Part shown: positions 52,937 through 61,447 of the stretch, one piece after another
Numbering within the stretch: the first letter of the stretch is position 1
Layout of the letters: the number at the start of each line of letters is the position of its first letter
Assembly: GCA_009649675.1 (NCBI GenBank)
Contig: WJPL01000001.1
Location: 366,889 to 430,888 of the forward strand
Source: Alphaproteobacteria bacterium HT1-32
Lineage (GTDB): Bacteria; Pseudomonadota; Alphaproteobacteria; Rhodospirillales; HT1-32
Direction of reading: 5' to 3'
Length of the DNA stretch: 64,000 nucleotides
Program-made: the position numbers and the translations under genes
The notes under the pieces: model-generated
What the model saw: only the letters and a program-made list of their open reading frames with translations
Databases searched by the model: none
What the model was told of the DNA's origin: nothing

Positions 52937-53992
52937 TCAAGCAGCCACGGCCCCGCCACTGACCGCGCCCAGCAATAAAGCCAGTCCCATCAGCATCACC
53001 AGCACTGCTCCCGCCGCCCCCAGATACCGGCTCACCTTGCCGCCTCCGCCTTGCGGCAGCAGGCGAAACAGGCCGCGCTGTGCCGCAATCGCGCCCAGCC
53101 CGATCAGACCGATGGTAATGGCAACGCCAAGTCCCATGAACAGAGTTGCGACAACCCCCAGCAGAAACACCCCGTTCGCCAGTGTAAACAGCAGGACCAG
53201 AATGGCCCCGGTACAGGGACGCAACCCGGACGCAAGAGACAACCCGACGATATTGCCCCGGTCCGGCACGCCTTCAGTCGGCCCGTCCCCGCCATCTGTT
53301 CTGTCATGATGGTGGTGATGGTTGTGATCGTGGTGATGATGGTGGTGGTCCCCATGTTCATGGTCATGCCGGTGCCCGCAGGCATCGCGACCGCGCAGAA
53401 TATTGACCAGCATGAACAATCCGACGGCGACAACGATGACATAACTGCCAATCTCGATCGTGGTTGCCATACCGATAACGTCGCGGGATGTCGCACCCAG
53501 CAGCCAGGACAGGCCGCCGACAATCAGGATCGCTGACAATGCCTGAACGAGGGCGATACCGGCAGCCAGCGCCAGCCCGCTCGACAATCGTCCGCGCCGG
53601 GTCAGGAAATAGGTGACGGTTACCATTTTGCCATGCCCCGGTCCGGCGGCATGGAATATCCCGTACAGGAACGAGAGAAAGATAACGCTGACAGCCCCGG
53701 CCAGCCCGACGCCCCCCTGCTGGCCTGAAACCGCCGTACGGAGTTCCCGGGAAAAGCGGTTCTGATAGGCCGCAATCTCACGCCCCAGCGTGACCAGCGG
53801 CCCCGGCAGCCAGCTTTCATCTTGTGTAACCGTTTCTGCGGATTTACCTGCACCCGGCCCGAAATAGCCCTGCGCATATGCCTGCTCACCCACCCCCGCA
53901 GCAAAAAGCAGGAACAGACTAACTGCCAGTGCAGCGAATTTGAGCCTTCCGGGGGAACAGCATGCCGGAATAGTAAGGTCGTTCCGGCGCAT
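52937..53992 (-). CDS. NicO/RcnA-family metal permease with His-rich loop
   Basis: Membrane protein of 351 aa. A signal-like helix is followed by about six or seven membrane helices; HAAGPGHGKMV and SGLRPCTGAILVL are the NicO/RcnA motifs. A cytoplasmic or periplasmic loop near the middle is extremely His/Asp-rich (runs such as HHHHHHDHNHHHHHD), a metal-binding feature. The family includes nickel/cobalt exporters. The locus is headed by a Zur-type site and znuA, so zinc is a likely metal. ATG at 53992 gives a 74-nt overlap with the DUF1007 gene; no better start exists. Confidence 0.82.
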   Translation of the reverse strand: MRRNDLTIPACCSPGRLKFAALAVSLFLLFAAGVGEQAYAQGYFGPGAGKSAETVTQDESWLPGPLVTLGREIAAYQNRFSRELRTAVSGQQGGVGLAGAVSVIFLSFLYGIFHAAGPGHGKMVTVTYFLTRRGRLSSGLALAAGIALVQALSAILIVGGLSWLLGATSRDVIGMATTIEIGSYVIVVAVGLFMLVNILRGRDACGHRHDHEHGDHHHHHHDHNHHHHHDRTDGGDGPTEGVPDRGNIVGLSLASGLRPCTGAILVLLFTLANGVFLLGVVATLFMGLGVAITIGLIGLGAIAAQRGLFRLLPQGGGGKVSRYLGAAGAVLVMLMGLALLLGAVSGGAVAA

Positions 53993-54503
53993 CCTGCAGG
54001 CTCGCGTTGCAGCTTTCCGGAACGACGGGACGATCCGCGACAAACTGGAAATCCACGTAATTTTCCGTGTCATAGACAAACAGGTCCCATTTGCTGGTTT
54101 GTGCCGCCGGCAGGTCGGCAAATGTCAGGGTAAACTGATAGGTAACAACCCCATCCTCCGCAACAGCGGTAAAGCTGCCGGCACCGGTCGGCTTGTGGTC
54201 GCGCCCGCCTGCCACCACAACCGTGAAATAATGTCCGCCCTCCAGCGCCTTGAAGGCGGTATCCCGCATGGCCGAGATTTCTGAGTCCGTCAGCTTCCCG
54301 TCCTTGTTCTGGTCAAAATCTTCCAGCAATGCCGACGACAGAAATTCATCCATCCGCCAGCGCATCACCAGTTCCAGTGGCTTGCCCGGCGCACTTGCCA
54401 TCTCTGCCGCAACATCTATCCAGACATGTGGATGGGCCGCCACCGGCACAGAAAATCCGGCCAGATAAAACACTGAAACAAGAATGAAACGCATGAAGCT
54501 CAT
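53919..54503 (-). CDS. DUF1007 periplasmic protein
   Basis: Protein of 194 aa with a signal peptide (FILVSVFYLAGFSVPVAA) immediately followed by HPHVWID, a histidine motif diagnostic for DUF1007. An EF-hand-like DQNKDGKLTDSE segment is visible near residue 62. DUF1007 proteins are widely encoded next to NicO-type metal permeases and are thought to handle metal in the periplasm; no activity is proven. It lies between znuA (48 nt upstream) and the permease gene, which overlaps it. Confidence 0.87.
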   Translation of the reverse strand: MSFMRFILVSVFYLAGFSVPVAAHPHVWIDVAAEMASAPGKPLELVMRWRMDEFLSSALLEDFDQNKDGKLTDSEISAMRDTAFKALEGGHYFTVVVAGGRDHKPTGAGSFTAVAEDGVVTYQFTLTFADLPAAQTSKWDLFVYDTENYVDFQFVADRPVVPESCNASLQDAPERPYYSGMLFPRKAQIRCTGS

Positions 54504-54551
54504 GCCCGGATCGTAATCTCAAACAGAGCGGTCTTCCAGTCCCCACTCGCT

Positions 54552-55565
54552 TTATCCGAGACAGGATGCAAATGCTTTTGCCAGCCCCGTCATCAATGCC
54601 GGATAAAGTCCCGGACCCGGTGTCAGGTCCGCGCCAAGCGGATCGAGAACCCCGACACGAATTTCGTTACCTTCTGCCAGACGACGAACCAGCCGCGGTT
54701 CAAACTGCGGTTCTGCAAACAGGCAGACCGCACCACGTGCCTTGATCAGGCCAGCAATTTCCAGAACTTGTGCCACCCCGGGTGTGCTCTCAGGATCCAG
54801 TGTCACGGCACCGACCGGTGTAAGGCCGAAATGATCTTCAAAATACCGGTAGGCATCGTGGAAGACGACATACTTTCGATCAGCCACCGGTTTCAGGACA
54901 GCCTGAAGACTGGCTTCCAGCGCCTCCAGTTCTGTTACAAAATTCCGGGCATTCCGGCGATAGGTATCGGCATTTCTCTGGTCCAGTTCAGACAGATGCT
55001 CCGCTACCTGCAAGGCAATGGCCTCCGCATTATGCGGATCAAGCCAGATATGCGGGTCAGTATTTCCATGATTGTGCCCGGCATGCGCGCCAGCTTTCTC
55101 ATGATCGTCATGCTTTTTCGCATGATCATGATCCTGTTCTTTGGCATGTCCATGGGCGTCCTTTTCAGAATGCTCGTGTTCATGATGGTCTTCGGCCTCC
55201 CAGACCCCGCCTTCCCTGCGGGCAACAACCGTCACGCCAGCCAGTTCCATCGCCTCGACGATACGGGTGCCGGAACCGATATTTTCCAGCGTATGTTCAA
55301 GAAACCGTTCCAGTCCGGGACCGGTATAAACCACCATACCAGCATCCTGCAGCAACCGGGCCTGTGACGGCTTCAGGCTGAAGGCATGTGGTGATGCGCC
55401 ACCCGAGAGCAGCAGATCAGGCTCCCCGACATCCTGCATCACCCGGGCGACAATACTGTGCAGCGGCGGGATAGAGACCACGACCCGGGGGGCTGGCACC
55501 TGCGCAAATGCCGGCGACAGAAAAAAGAAACTCAGCAGTAGTGAGGGGAGAAAGAGACGTTGCAT
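54552..55565 (-). CDS. znuA: Zinc ABC transporter substrate-binding protein
   Basis: Periplasmic zinc-binding protein of 337 aa. It has a signal peptide (FLPSLLLSFFFLSPAFA), first ligand histidine in PPLHSIVARVM, a long His/Asp/Lys-rich loop near residues 125-170, and DPHIWLDPHNA with the next ligand. The charged loop distinguishes ZnuA from manganese-binding relatives. An 18-bp Zur-type operator lies 18 nt upstream of its start. The usual partners znuB and znuC are not in the window; a NicO-type permease follows instead. Confidence 0.93.
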   Translation of the reverse strand: MQRLFLPSLLLSFFFLSPAFAQVPAPRVVVSIPPLHSIVARVMQDVGEPDLLLSGGASPHAFSLKPSQARLLQDAGMVVYTGPGLERFLEHTLENIGSGTRIVEAMELAGVTVVARREGGVWEAEDHHEHEHSEKDAHGHAKEQDHDHAKKHDDHEKAGAHAGHNHGNTDPHIWLDPHNAEAIALQVAEHLSELDQRNADTYRRNARNFVTELEALEASLQAVLKPVADRKYVVFHDAYRYFEDHFGLTPVGAVTLDPESTPGVAQVLEIAGLIKARGAVCLFAEPQFEPRLVRRLAEGNEIRVGVLDPLGADLTPGPGLYPALMTGLAKAFASCLG

Positions 55566-55583
55566 TGGTCATTCGCTCGAATC

Positions 55584-55601
55584 GTTATGTTATAACATAA
55601 C
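55584..55601. promoter_or_regulatory. Zur operator upstream of znuA
   Basis: GTTATGTTATAACATAAC is an 18-bp perfect palindrome matching the alphaproteobacterial Zur-box core TGTTATAACA. Placed 18 nt before znuA, it would block transcription when zinc is sufficient. Confidence 0.85.
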
Positions 55602-55650
55602 AGATAAATCAAAATGCTTCCGGCGTGAAGCGATTTCTGATGCAACTTTT

Positions 55651-56436
55651 TCAATCGAAGTAGCGTGCCGGGGTCTGTCCAAGGCTGCGGCGAAACATGG
55701 CAACAAAGGCGGACGGGCTTTCATAGCCGACATCGAAGGCTACCTGGGTAACAGGCACCCCCTCTGCAAGCGCAGACAACGCAGCCAGTAAGCGTGCCTG
55801 CCGCCGCCACTCTGCGAAAGTCATCCCCGTCTCTGCCACAAACAGCCGGGCCAGTGTCCGTTCACTTGCTCCGGCTGTCTCCGCCCATTCCGAAAGCCCC
55901 CGGGGGTCAGAGGGTTCGGCCCGCAAGGCATCTGTCATCAGGCGCAGCCGTCTGTCCGCCGGTTCCGGCAGATGCAGCGGAGCCGTGGCAAGGGCCTTCA
56001 TCTCATCGAGTATAAGGGCCTGAATACGTTCTTCACGGCCACCCGGTGCAAAATGCGCCGGCAAATCAATCGCTGCCAGAATCAGGGCCCGCAACAACGG
56101 GGTGACTTTCACTACCGCCGGTTCATCCGGCATCCAGAGAGCCGCTTCCGGGCGAATATAAAGTGAATGCAAAGACAGTTCAGCGCGCACCATCGTCTCA
56201 TGGTCCGTATGCACCGGCACCCAGACAGCACGCTGTGGCGGGGCGACCCAGACCCCCTTTTCCGACATAACCGTCATCACACCGGAAGCCGCATAAAGCA
56301 GCTGTGCCGTCGGGTGACTGTGCGGTGGCAATCTGTGGCCGGAAGAATAGACACGTGCCCGGGCATAAAGCGGTCCGTCCCAGTCACGGACGGGCGGATC
56401 GATGGTTGGGCCGGGGTTTTGTCTGTTTAACGACAT
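55651..56436 (-). CDS. AraC-family transcriptional regulator with cupin sensor domain
   Basis: Regulator of 261 aa. The N-terminal half is a cupin-type ligand pocket (HRLPPHSHPTAQLLYAASGVM), and the C-terminal half holds two helix-turn-helix units (SERTLARLFVAETGMTFAEWRRQARL and VTQVAFDVGYESPSAFVAMFRRSLG), the AraC signature. It is divergent from the MFS gene, which it probably controls. Its start codon lies within the palindrome gacataatatgtc (56432-56444), a possible autoregulatory site. Confidence 0.9.
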   Translation of the reverse strand: MSLNRQNPGPTIDPPVRDWDGPLYARARVYSSGHRLPPHSHPTAQLLYAASGVMTVMSEKGVWVAPPQRAVWVPVHTDHETMVRAELSLHSLYIRPEAALWMPDEPAVVKVTPLLRALILAAIDLPAHFAPGGREERIQALILDEMKALATAPLHLPEPADRRLRLMTDALRAEPSDPRGLSEWAETAGASERTLARLFVAETGMTFAEWRRQARLLAALSALAEGVPVTQVAFDVGYESPSAFVAMFRRSLGQTPARYFD

Positions 56437-56444
56437 AATATGTC
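56432..56444. promoter_or_regulatory. Palindrome over the araC-type start codon
   Basis: gacata-a-tatgtc has perfect 6-bp arms and includes the regulator's ATG. A second inverted repeat tgtct-tg-agaca follows at 56449-56460. Both lie in the 94-nt divergent promoter shared with the MFS gene. No direct evidence links them to the regulator. Confidence 0.35.
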
Positions 56445-56530
56445 ATTCTGTCTTGAGACAGCTAGGCAGGCAAGCTGCTATTCAGAACATCGCGTTTACT
56501 ACACACCACCAGCGGAGCTCCGGCAATCCC

Positions 56531-57721
56531 ATGCGCAAACATTTCATGTTCCTCAATATCGGCCATTTCCTCGATCACATGTTCATTCTGATCTATCCGA
56601 CGGTCGTGCTCGCCTTGCAGGATGAATGGTCTTTTGCCTATGACGATCTGCTGATTTACGGCTCTCTCGGTGTTTTTGCCTTTGGCGCGGCCTCCATTCC
56701 AATGGGCTGGCTGGGCGACCGGTGGAGCCGTCACGGCATGATGTCGGTCTTCTTCATCGGGATTGGTCTTTCTGCCATCGGGGCCGGATTTGCCACCACG
56801 CCATTCCAGATCGGCATGGGAATGCTGGCGATCGGCATCTTTGCCGCGATCTATCATCCCGTCGGTATTGCGATGGTTTTCTCCGGTGCCGAGAATGCCG
56901 GGCGTGACCTTGCGGTCAACGGTGTCTGGGGCAATCTCGGACTGGCGGCGGCTGCCGTAACAGCCGCGACCATCACCGAACTGATCGGCTGGAAATATGC
57001 TTTCTTTATCCCCGGAGCAATCTCGGTTCTGATCGGCGTTGCCTATGCCATGACTTATGGACAGCAGGGCGACCCGGTGATCGCCAAACGCAAGTCAGCC
57101 GCTGTTGCGCTGACGAATCAGGGCCTGATGGCCCGCATCTTCTTCGCCATGGCAATGGCTGCCACCCTGGGCGGTCTGGTATTCCATGCCACATCGACAG
57201 CCCTGCCAAAAATCATCGAGCAGGGGGCAAGCGGCGTTGTCGGCCGGTTGTCAGAAATCGGCCTGTTTGCCATGCTGATCTTCGCTGTGGCCTCCATCGC
57301 CCAGCTGATTATCGGCAATCTGATCGAAAAATTCGAGGCGCGCTGGATCCTTGCCTGTGTCACCGGCACCCAGGCGCTGTTCCTGTTTCTGGCCCCGGCC
57401 GGGTCTGACTATATTCTGATGATCCTGCTGTTCGGCATGATGTTTGCCGTATTCGGCCAGATTCCGGTCAATGACTGGCTTGTTGGCCATTATTCCGCAA
57501 ACGAATGGCGGGCGCGGTTCTATGCCCTGAAATACACACTCGGCCTGACAGTTGCCGCACTGGCCTACTGGCTGGTTGCCACGCTGCATGCGCGGTTCGG
57601 CGGCTTTGATGAACTCTATATGCTGCTCGGCGGACTGATGACCCTCGTTGCCTTTTCATCCATGCTGTTACCGGACAGCAAGACCGAAGCTGAGGCCGCC
57701 GCGCCACAACCCGCAGAATAA
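56531..57721 (+). CDS. Major facilitator superfamily transporter
   Basis: Inner-membrane transporter of 396 aa with about twelve hydrophobic helices. The loop 2-3 motif GWLGDRWSRHGMMS is the MFS signature; the opening NIGHFLDHMFILIYPTVVLAL resembles the fosmidomycin-resistance/sugar-type branch. ATG at 56531 (MRKHFMFLNIGHF) was chosen; the frame upstream runs into the divergent regulator. Divergent pairing with an AraC regulator suggests inducible import or drug export; the substrate is unknown. Confidence 0.88.
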   Translation: MRKHFMFLNIGHFLDHMFILIYPTVVLALQDEWSFAYDDLLIYGSLGVFAFGAASIPMGWLGDRWSRHGMMSVFFIGIGLSAIGAGFATTPFQIGMGMLAIGIFAAIYHPVGIAMVFSGAENAGRDLAVNGVWGNLGLAAAAVTAATITELIGWKYAFFIPGAISVLIGVAYAMTYGQQGDPVIAKRKSAAVALTNQGLMARIFFAMAMAATLGGLVFHATSTALPKIIEQGASGVVGRLSEIGLFAMLIFAVASIAQLIIGNLIEKFEARWILACVTGTQALFLFLAPAGSDYILMILLFGMMFAVFGQIPVNDWLVGHYSANEWRARFYALKYTLGLTVAALAYWLVATLHARFGGFDELYMLLGGLMTLVAFSSMLLPDSKTEAEAAAPQPAE

Positions 57722-57825
57722 ACGTCATCGCGAATGCAATAAAGCAGGTGCACGGCCAGCCGCGACCGTTACAATAGCCATAAGTGGGGAGAACTATGGC
57801 TGAGCGGCTTCGCAAGAATGACGTT
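57721..57825. repeat. Degenerate palindromic intergenic repeat
   Basis: aacgtcat at 57721 and atgacgtt ending at 57825 are perfect inverted arms, with partial pairing inside (cgcgaatgc / cttcgcaag). The style resembles intergenic palindromes common in alphaproteobacteria. It fills most of the gap between the MFS and ABC genes. Confidence 0.4.
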
Positions 57826-57870
57826 ATCCTTGGGCTATAAAGGACTGATGCAGGTTGACAGGGGACAGCT

Positions 57871-59403
57871 GTGACAGCGGCGTCTCTGCTAACCCTGTCT
57901 CAGGTCACCAAACGGTTCCCCGGCTGTATTGCCAACGACCATGTTGATCTCGACGTCAAAGCAGGAGAAATCCACGCTTTGCTGGGTGAAAACGGGGCGG
58001 GTAAGTCCACCCTGATGAAGATCGTCTATGGCGTGCTGAAGCCGGACGAGGGAGAAATTCTCTGGGAAGGCCAGCCGGTCCAGATTGAATCACCCGCCGC
58101 CGCCCGCAAGCTTGGGATCGGTATGGTATTCCAGCACTTCTCCCTGTTCGATTCCCTGACGGTTGCCGAAAACATTGCCCTTGGGCTGGACAGCAATCCG
58201 CCGATCAACCGGCTGGCGGAAGAAATCCGGTCCATCGCCAGCCGTTATAGTCTGGCCATTGATCCGGACCGGCATGTCCATTCCCTGTCGGTTGGTGAAC
58301 GACAGCGGGTCGAAATTGTCCGTTGCCTGTTGCAGGACCCCAAACTGCTGATCATGGACGAGCCAACCTCGGTGCTGACACCGCAGGAAGCTGACGGCCT
58401 GTTCGAGACCCTGCGCGAACTGGTCACTCAGGGATGTTCCGTCCTCTATATCAGCCACAAACTCGAAGAAATCCGGGCACTCTGCCATCGTGCCACCATT
58501 CTGCGTGGTGGCAAAGTTGTCGGCTTTGCCGATCCCAAGGCATCGACAGCCCGCGAACTTGCCGCCCTGATGATTGGCAGCGAAGTCGGTGCATCCCGGC
58601 GGGGAGCCGCCGGTAATGCCGGTGAACCGGTACTGGAGATGACCGGACTGTCATTCCCCAGCGACCGGCCCTTCGGCGTCGATCTGCATGACCTTTCCCT
58701 GACTGTCCGCGCTGGTGAAATTGTCGGGGTTGCCGGGGTTGCCGGTAACGGACAGGCCGAATTTCTGGAAATCCTGAATGGCGAAGCGCTTTGCCTGACA
58801 GCCGATGCCATTCGTATCGGCGGTGTCGGTGTCGGCTGGACCGGCCCTCGCCAGCGGCGATTGCTGGGCATGGGGTTTGTACCGGAAGAGCGCCTTGGAC
58901 AGGGCGCCGTGCCGGAAATGTCATTATCAGAGAATGCCCTGCTGAGCAGTTATCAGCAGCAGGGCATGGTCTCCAGCGGCATGATCAGCCTCGGCAAAGC
59001 CGTCAGCTTTGCCCGCGACATCATCACGACCTATTCCGTCCGGGCACGCGGCGACATGGCGGAGGCACGCAGTCTGTCCGGCGGCAACCTGCAGAAATTC
59101 ATCATGGGTCGTGAAATCATGCAGGATCCGAAACTGCTGATCGTCGCCGCACCGACCTGGGGGGTTGATGCCGGTGCCGCCACGGCCATCCGGCAGGCCA
59201 TGATCGATCTGCGAGGCCGGGGAGCGGCCATTCTGGTGATCTCACAGGATCTGGATGAGCTGTTTGAAATTACCGACCGGATCGCCGTCATACATCACGG
59301 GCGGCTCAGCGATGCCCGCCCCACCGCTGAGACCACGATTGAGGAAATCGGACTGCTGATGGGTGGTGCCGACGCCACAACGGAGGCTGCAGATGTTGCT
59401 TAA
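57871..59403 (+). CDS. ABC transporter ATP-binding protein, BMP/nucleoside type (two ABC domains)
   Basis: Cytoplasmic ATPase of 510 aa with two fused nucleotide-binding domains. Domain 1 has Walker A GENGAGKSTLMK near residue 38, signature LSVGERQR and Walker B LLIMDEPTSVL. Domain 2 has the degenerate GVAGNGQAEFLE loop and signature LSGGNLQK, as usual in the sugar/nucleoside group. The start is GTG at 57871, preceded by aggggaca. It opens an operon ATPase-permease-permease-binding protein. The BMP group most often imports purine nucleosides. Confidence 0.93.
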   Translation: MTAASLLTLSQVTKRFPGCIANDHVDLDVKAGEIHALLGENGAGKSTLMKIVYGVLKPDEGEILWEGQPVQIESPAAARKLGIGMVFQHFSLFDSLTVAENIALGLDSNPPINRLAEEIRSIASRYSLAIDPDRHVHSLSVGERQRVEIVRCLLQDPKLLIMDEPTSVLTPQEADGLFETLRELVTQGCSVLYISHKLEEIRALCHRATILRGGKVVGFADPKASTARELAALMIGSEVGASRRGAAGNAGEPVLEMTGLSFPSDRPFGVDLHDLSLTVRAGEIVGVAGVAGNGQAEFLEILNGEALCLTADAIRIGGVGVGWTGPRQRRLLGMGFVPEERLGQGAVPEMSLSENALLSSYQQQGMVSSGMISLGKAVSFARDIITTYSVRARGDMAEARSLSGGNLQKFIMGREIMQDPKLLIVAAPTWGVDAGAATAIRQAMIDLRGRGAAILVISQDLDELFEITDRIAVIHHGRLSDARPTAETTIEEIGLLMGGADATTEAADVA

Positions 59404-60484
59404 GCTGGAGCCCCGGGGCGAACGCTCAAAGGTCATGATCTATGCGACCCCGTTCATTGCCATCGCTCTGACACTGCTGTTCGGGTCCGGGCTGTTCGCC
59501 CTGATGGGCCACGCCCCGCAAACCGCGCTCTATACCTTCTTCATCAAGCCGGTCAGTGATGTCTACGGAATGTCCGAGTTACTGGTGAAGGCCACACCCC
59601 TCATTCTTTGTGCAACCGGCCTCGCCATCGGCTTTCGGGCCAATGTCTGGAATATCGGTGCAGAAGGCCAGCTGATCGCCGGTGCCATTGCCGGTGGTGG
59701 CATGGCATTGCTGTTTCATGACAGCAACGGCTTCTGGCTGCTGCCGCTGATGATTGTAACCGGCATTGCCGGTGGCATGGCCTGGGCAGCCATTCCGGCC
59801 TTTCTGAAGACCCGGTTCAATGCCAATGAAATCCTGACCAGCCTGATGCTGACCTATGTCGCCACATTGCTGCTCAGCTATCTTGTGAACGGCCCCTATC
59901 GCGATCCGGACGGGTTCAATTTCCCGGAATCACGCATCTTCCATGATGCGGCCACCCTGCCGATTCTGTTCGAGGGGTCACGGGTCAGCATTTCGGCGAT
60001 CATCGCCCTGTTTGTCGTGCTGGCAGCCTGGATGCTGTTAAGCCGCAGCCTGATCGGCTTCCAGATCCGGGTGATCGGCATGACGCCTTCAGCCGGGTCT
60101 TTCGCAGGGTTCAGCGCCAGGGGGATCATCTGGTTTACCCTACTGGTCAGCGGCGGGCTGGCCGGGCTGGCCGGTATTAGTGAAGTGGCCGGCCCTATTG
60201 GCCAGCTGCTGCCGGTCATCTCCCCCGGCTATGGCTTCACGGCGATTATTGTCGCCTTCCTGGGCCGCCTTCATCCGGTCGGGATCCTGTTTGCCGGGTT
60301 GCTGATGGCGCTCTCCTATATCGGAGGCGAAGCCGTACAGATCGACATGGGAATGCCGCTTGCCGTTACCGGTGTCTTTCAGGGGATGCTGCTGTTCTTC
60401 CTGTTAAGCGCCGACGTGCTGATCCGCTATCGCATCCGGCGGGTCGTCAGTCGCCCTGCCACCATGAAGGCCGCCGCAGAATGA
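59393..60484 (+). CDS. ABC transporter permease 1 (BMP/nucleoside type)
   Basis: Permease of 363 aa with about ten helices, of the BPD_transp_2 family. Typical segments are GLAIGFRANVWNIGAEGQLIAGA and FNANEILTSLMLTYVA. ATG at 59393 overlaps the ATPase stop by 11 nt, and the next permease overlaps its stop by 4 nt. The GAEGQ motif is shared by BMP-linked nucleoside importers. Confidence 0.92.
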   Translation: MLLKLEPRGERSKVMIYATPFIAIALTLLFGSGLFALMGHAPQTALYTFFIKPVSDVYGMSELLVKATPLILCATGLAIGFRANVWNIGAEGQLIAGAIAGGGMALLFHDSNGFWLLPLMIVTGIAGGMAWAAIPAFLKTRFNANEILTSLMLTYVATLLLSYLVNGPYRDPDGFNFPESRIFHDAATLPILFEGSRVSISAIIALFVVLAAWMLLSRSLIGFQIRVIGMTPSAGSFAGFSARGIIWFTLLVSGGLAGLAGISEVAGPIGQLLPVISPGYGFTAIIVAFLGRLHPVGILFAGLLMALSYIGGEAVQIDMGMPLAVTGVFQGMLLFFLLSADVLIRYRIRRVVSRPATMKAAAE

Positions 60485-61404
60485 TCGACACAACCGCTGC
60501 CATTCTGCTGTCGATGATTGCCGCCGCGACGCCACTGGTGTTTGCCGCCACCGGCGAACTGGTGACCGAAAAATCTGGCGTTCTCAATCTCGGGGTTGAA
60601 GGCATGATGTTGCTGGGTGCCGTCTCCGGATTTGCCACAACGGTTGCCACCGGCAGCCCGGCCCTGGGCGTTGTCGCCGGGGCACTGGCCGGGATTGTAA
60701 TGTCGCTGCTGTTTGCCTTCCTTACCCTGACCATGCTGGCCAATCAGGTGGCCTCCGGCCTTGCCCTGACCCTGTTCGGTGTCGGTCTCAGCGCCCTGAT
60801 CGGACAGGATTTTGTCGGCACCCCCATGGACGCGCTGCCAAAACTGGCGATTCCGGTGATCAGCGACATCCCGCTGATTGGCCCTGTATTGTTCGGTCAT
60901 GACCCGCTGGTCTATCTGTCTGTTGCCCTTGTCGGGGCGGTATACTGGTTCCTCAATCACAGTCGCGGCGGACTGGTTCTGCGCGCTGTTGGCGAGAACC
61001 ATCATGCGGCCCATGCCATTGGCTACAATGTCATCGGCATCCGTTATCTCGCCGTCATGTTCGGCGGCGCCATGTCCGGTATCGGCGGAGCCTATCTGTC
61101 CCTTGCCTATACCCCGATGTGGATTGAAAACATGACCGCTGGCCGCGGCTGGATTGCCCTGGCGCTGGTCGTCTTCGCAACATGGAAACCGGGCTGGGTG
61201 CTGATCGGTGCCTATCTGTTCGGCGGCGTCACCATTGCCCAGTTGCATGTGCAGGGGCTGGGGGTCGATATTCCATCACAATTCCTGTCGATGCTGCCCT
61301 ATCTTGCAACCATCGCCGTGCTGGTCATGATCTCGCGTGACAGCCTGCGAATCCGGTTGAATGCACCGGCCTGCATCGGCAAGGTCTTCCATCCGGACTC
61401 CTGA
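60481..61404 (+). CDS. ABC transporter permease 2 (BMP/nucleoside type)
   Basis: Second BPD_transp_2 permease, 307 aa with about nine helices. It shows FAATGELVTEKSGVLNLGVEGMMLLGA, the hallmark NLGxEG motif, and RAVGENHHAAHAIGYNVIGIRYLAVMFGG near residue 170, the coupling region. It is translated in overlap with permease 1 and precedes the binding protein by 43 nt. Confidence 0.92.
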   Translation: MIDTTAAILLSMIAAATPLVFAATGELVTEKSGVLNLGVEGMMLLGAVSGFATTVATGSPALGVVAGALAGIVMSLLFAFLTLTMLANQVASGLALTLFGVGLSALIGQDFVGTPMDALPKLAIPVISDIPLIGPVLFGHDPLVYLSVALVGAVYWFLNHSRGGLVLRAVGENHHAAHAIGYNVIGIRYLAVMFGGAMSGIGGAYLSLAYTPMWIENMTAGRGWIALALVVFATWKPGWVLIGAYLFGGVTIAQLHVQGLGVDIPSQFLSMLPYLATIAVLVMISRDSLRIRLNAPACIGKVFHPDS

Positions 61405-61447
61405 GGATGGAGCACAATGAAACACAACCCGAAACAGTGAGGTGATC

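Noticed and set aside
53280-53370. Short tandem repeat (tgatggtggtgatgg-like)
   Set aside because: It is the coding sequence of the His-rich metal-binding loop of the NicO-type permease, not a separate repeat element. The same explanation holds for the znuA loop near 55070-55190.
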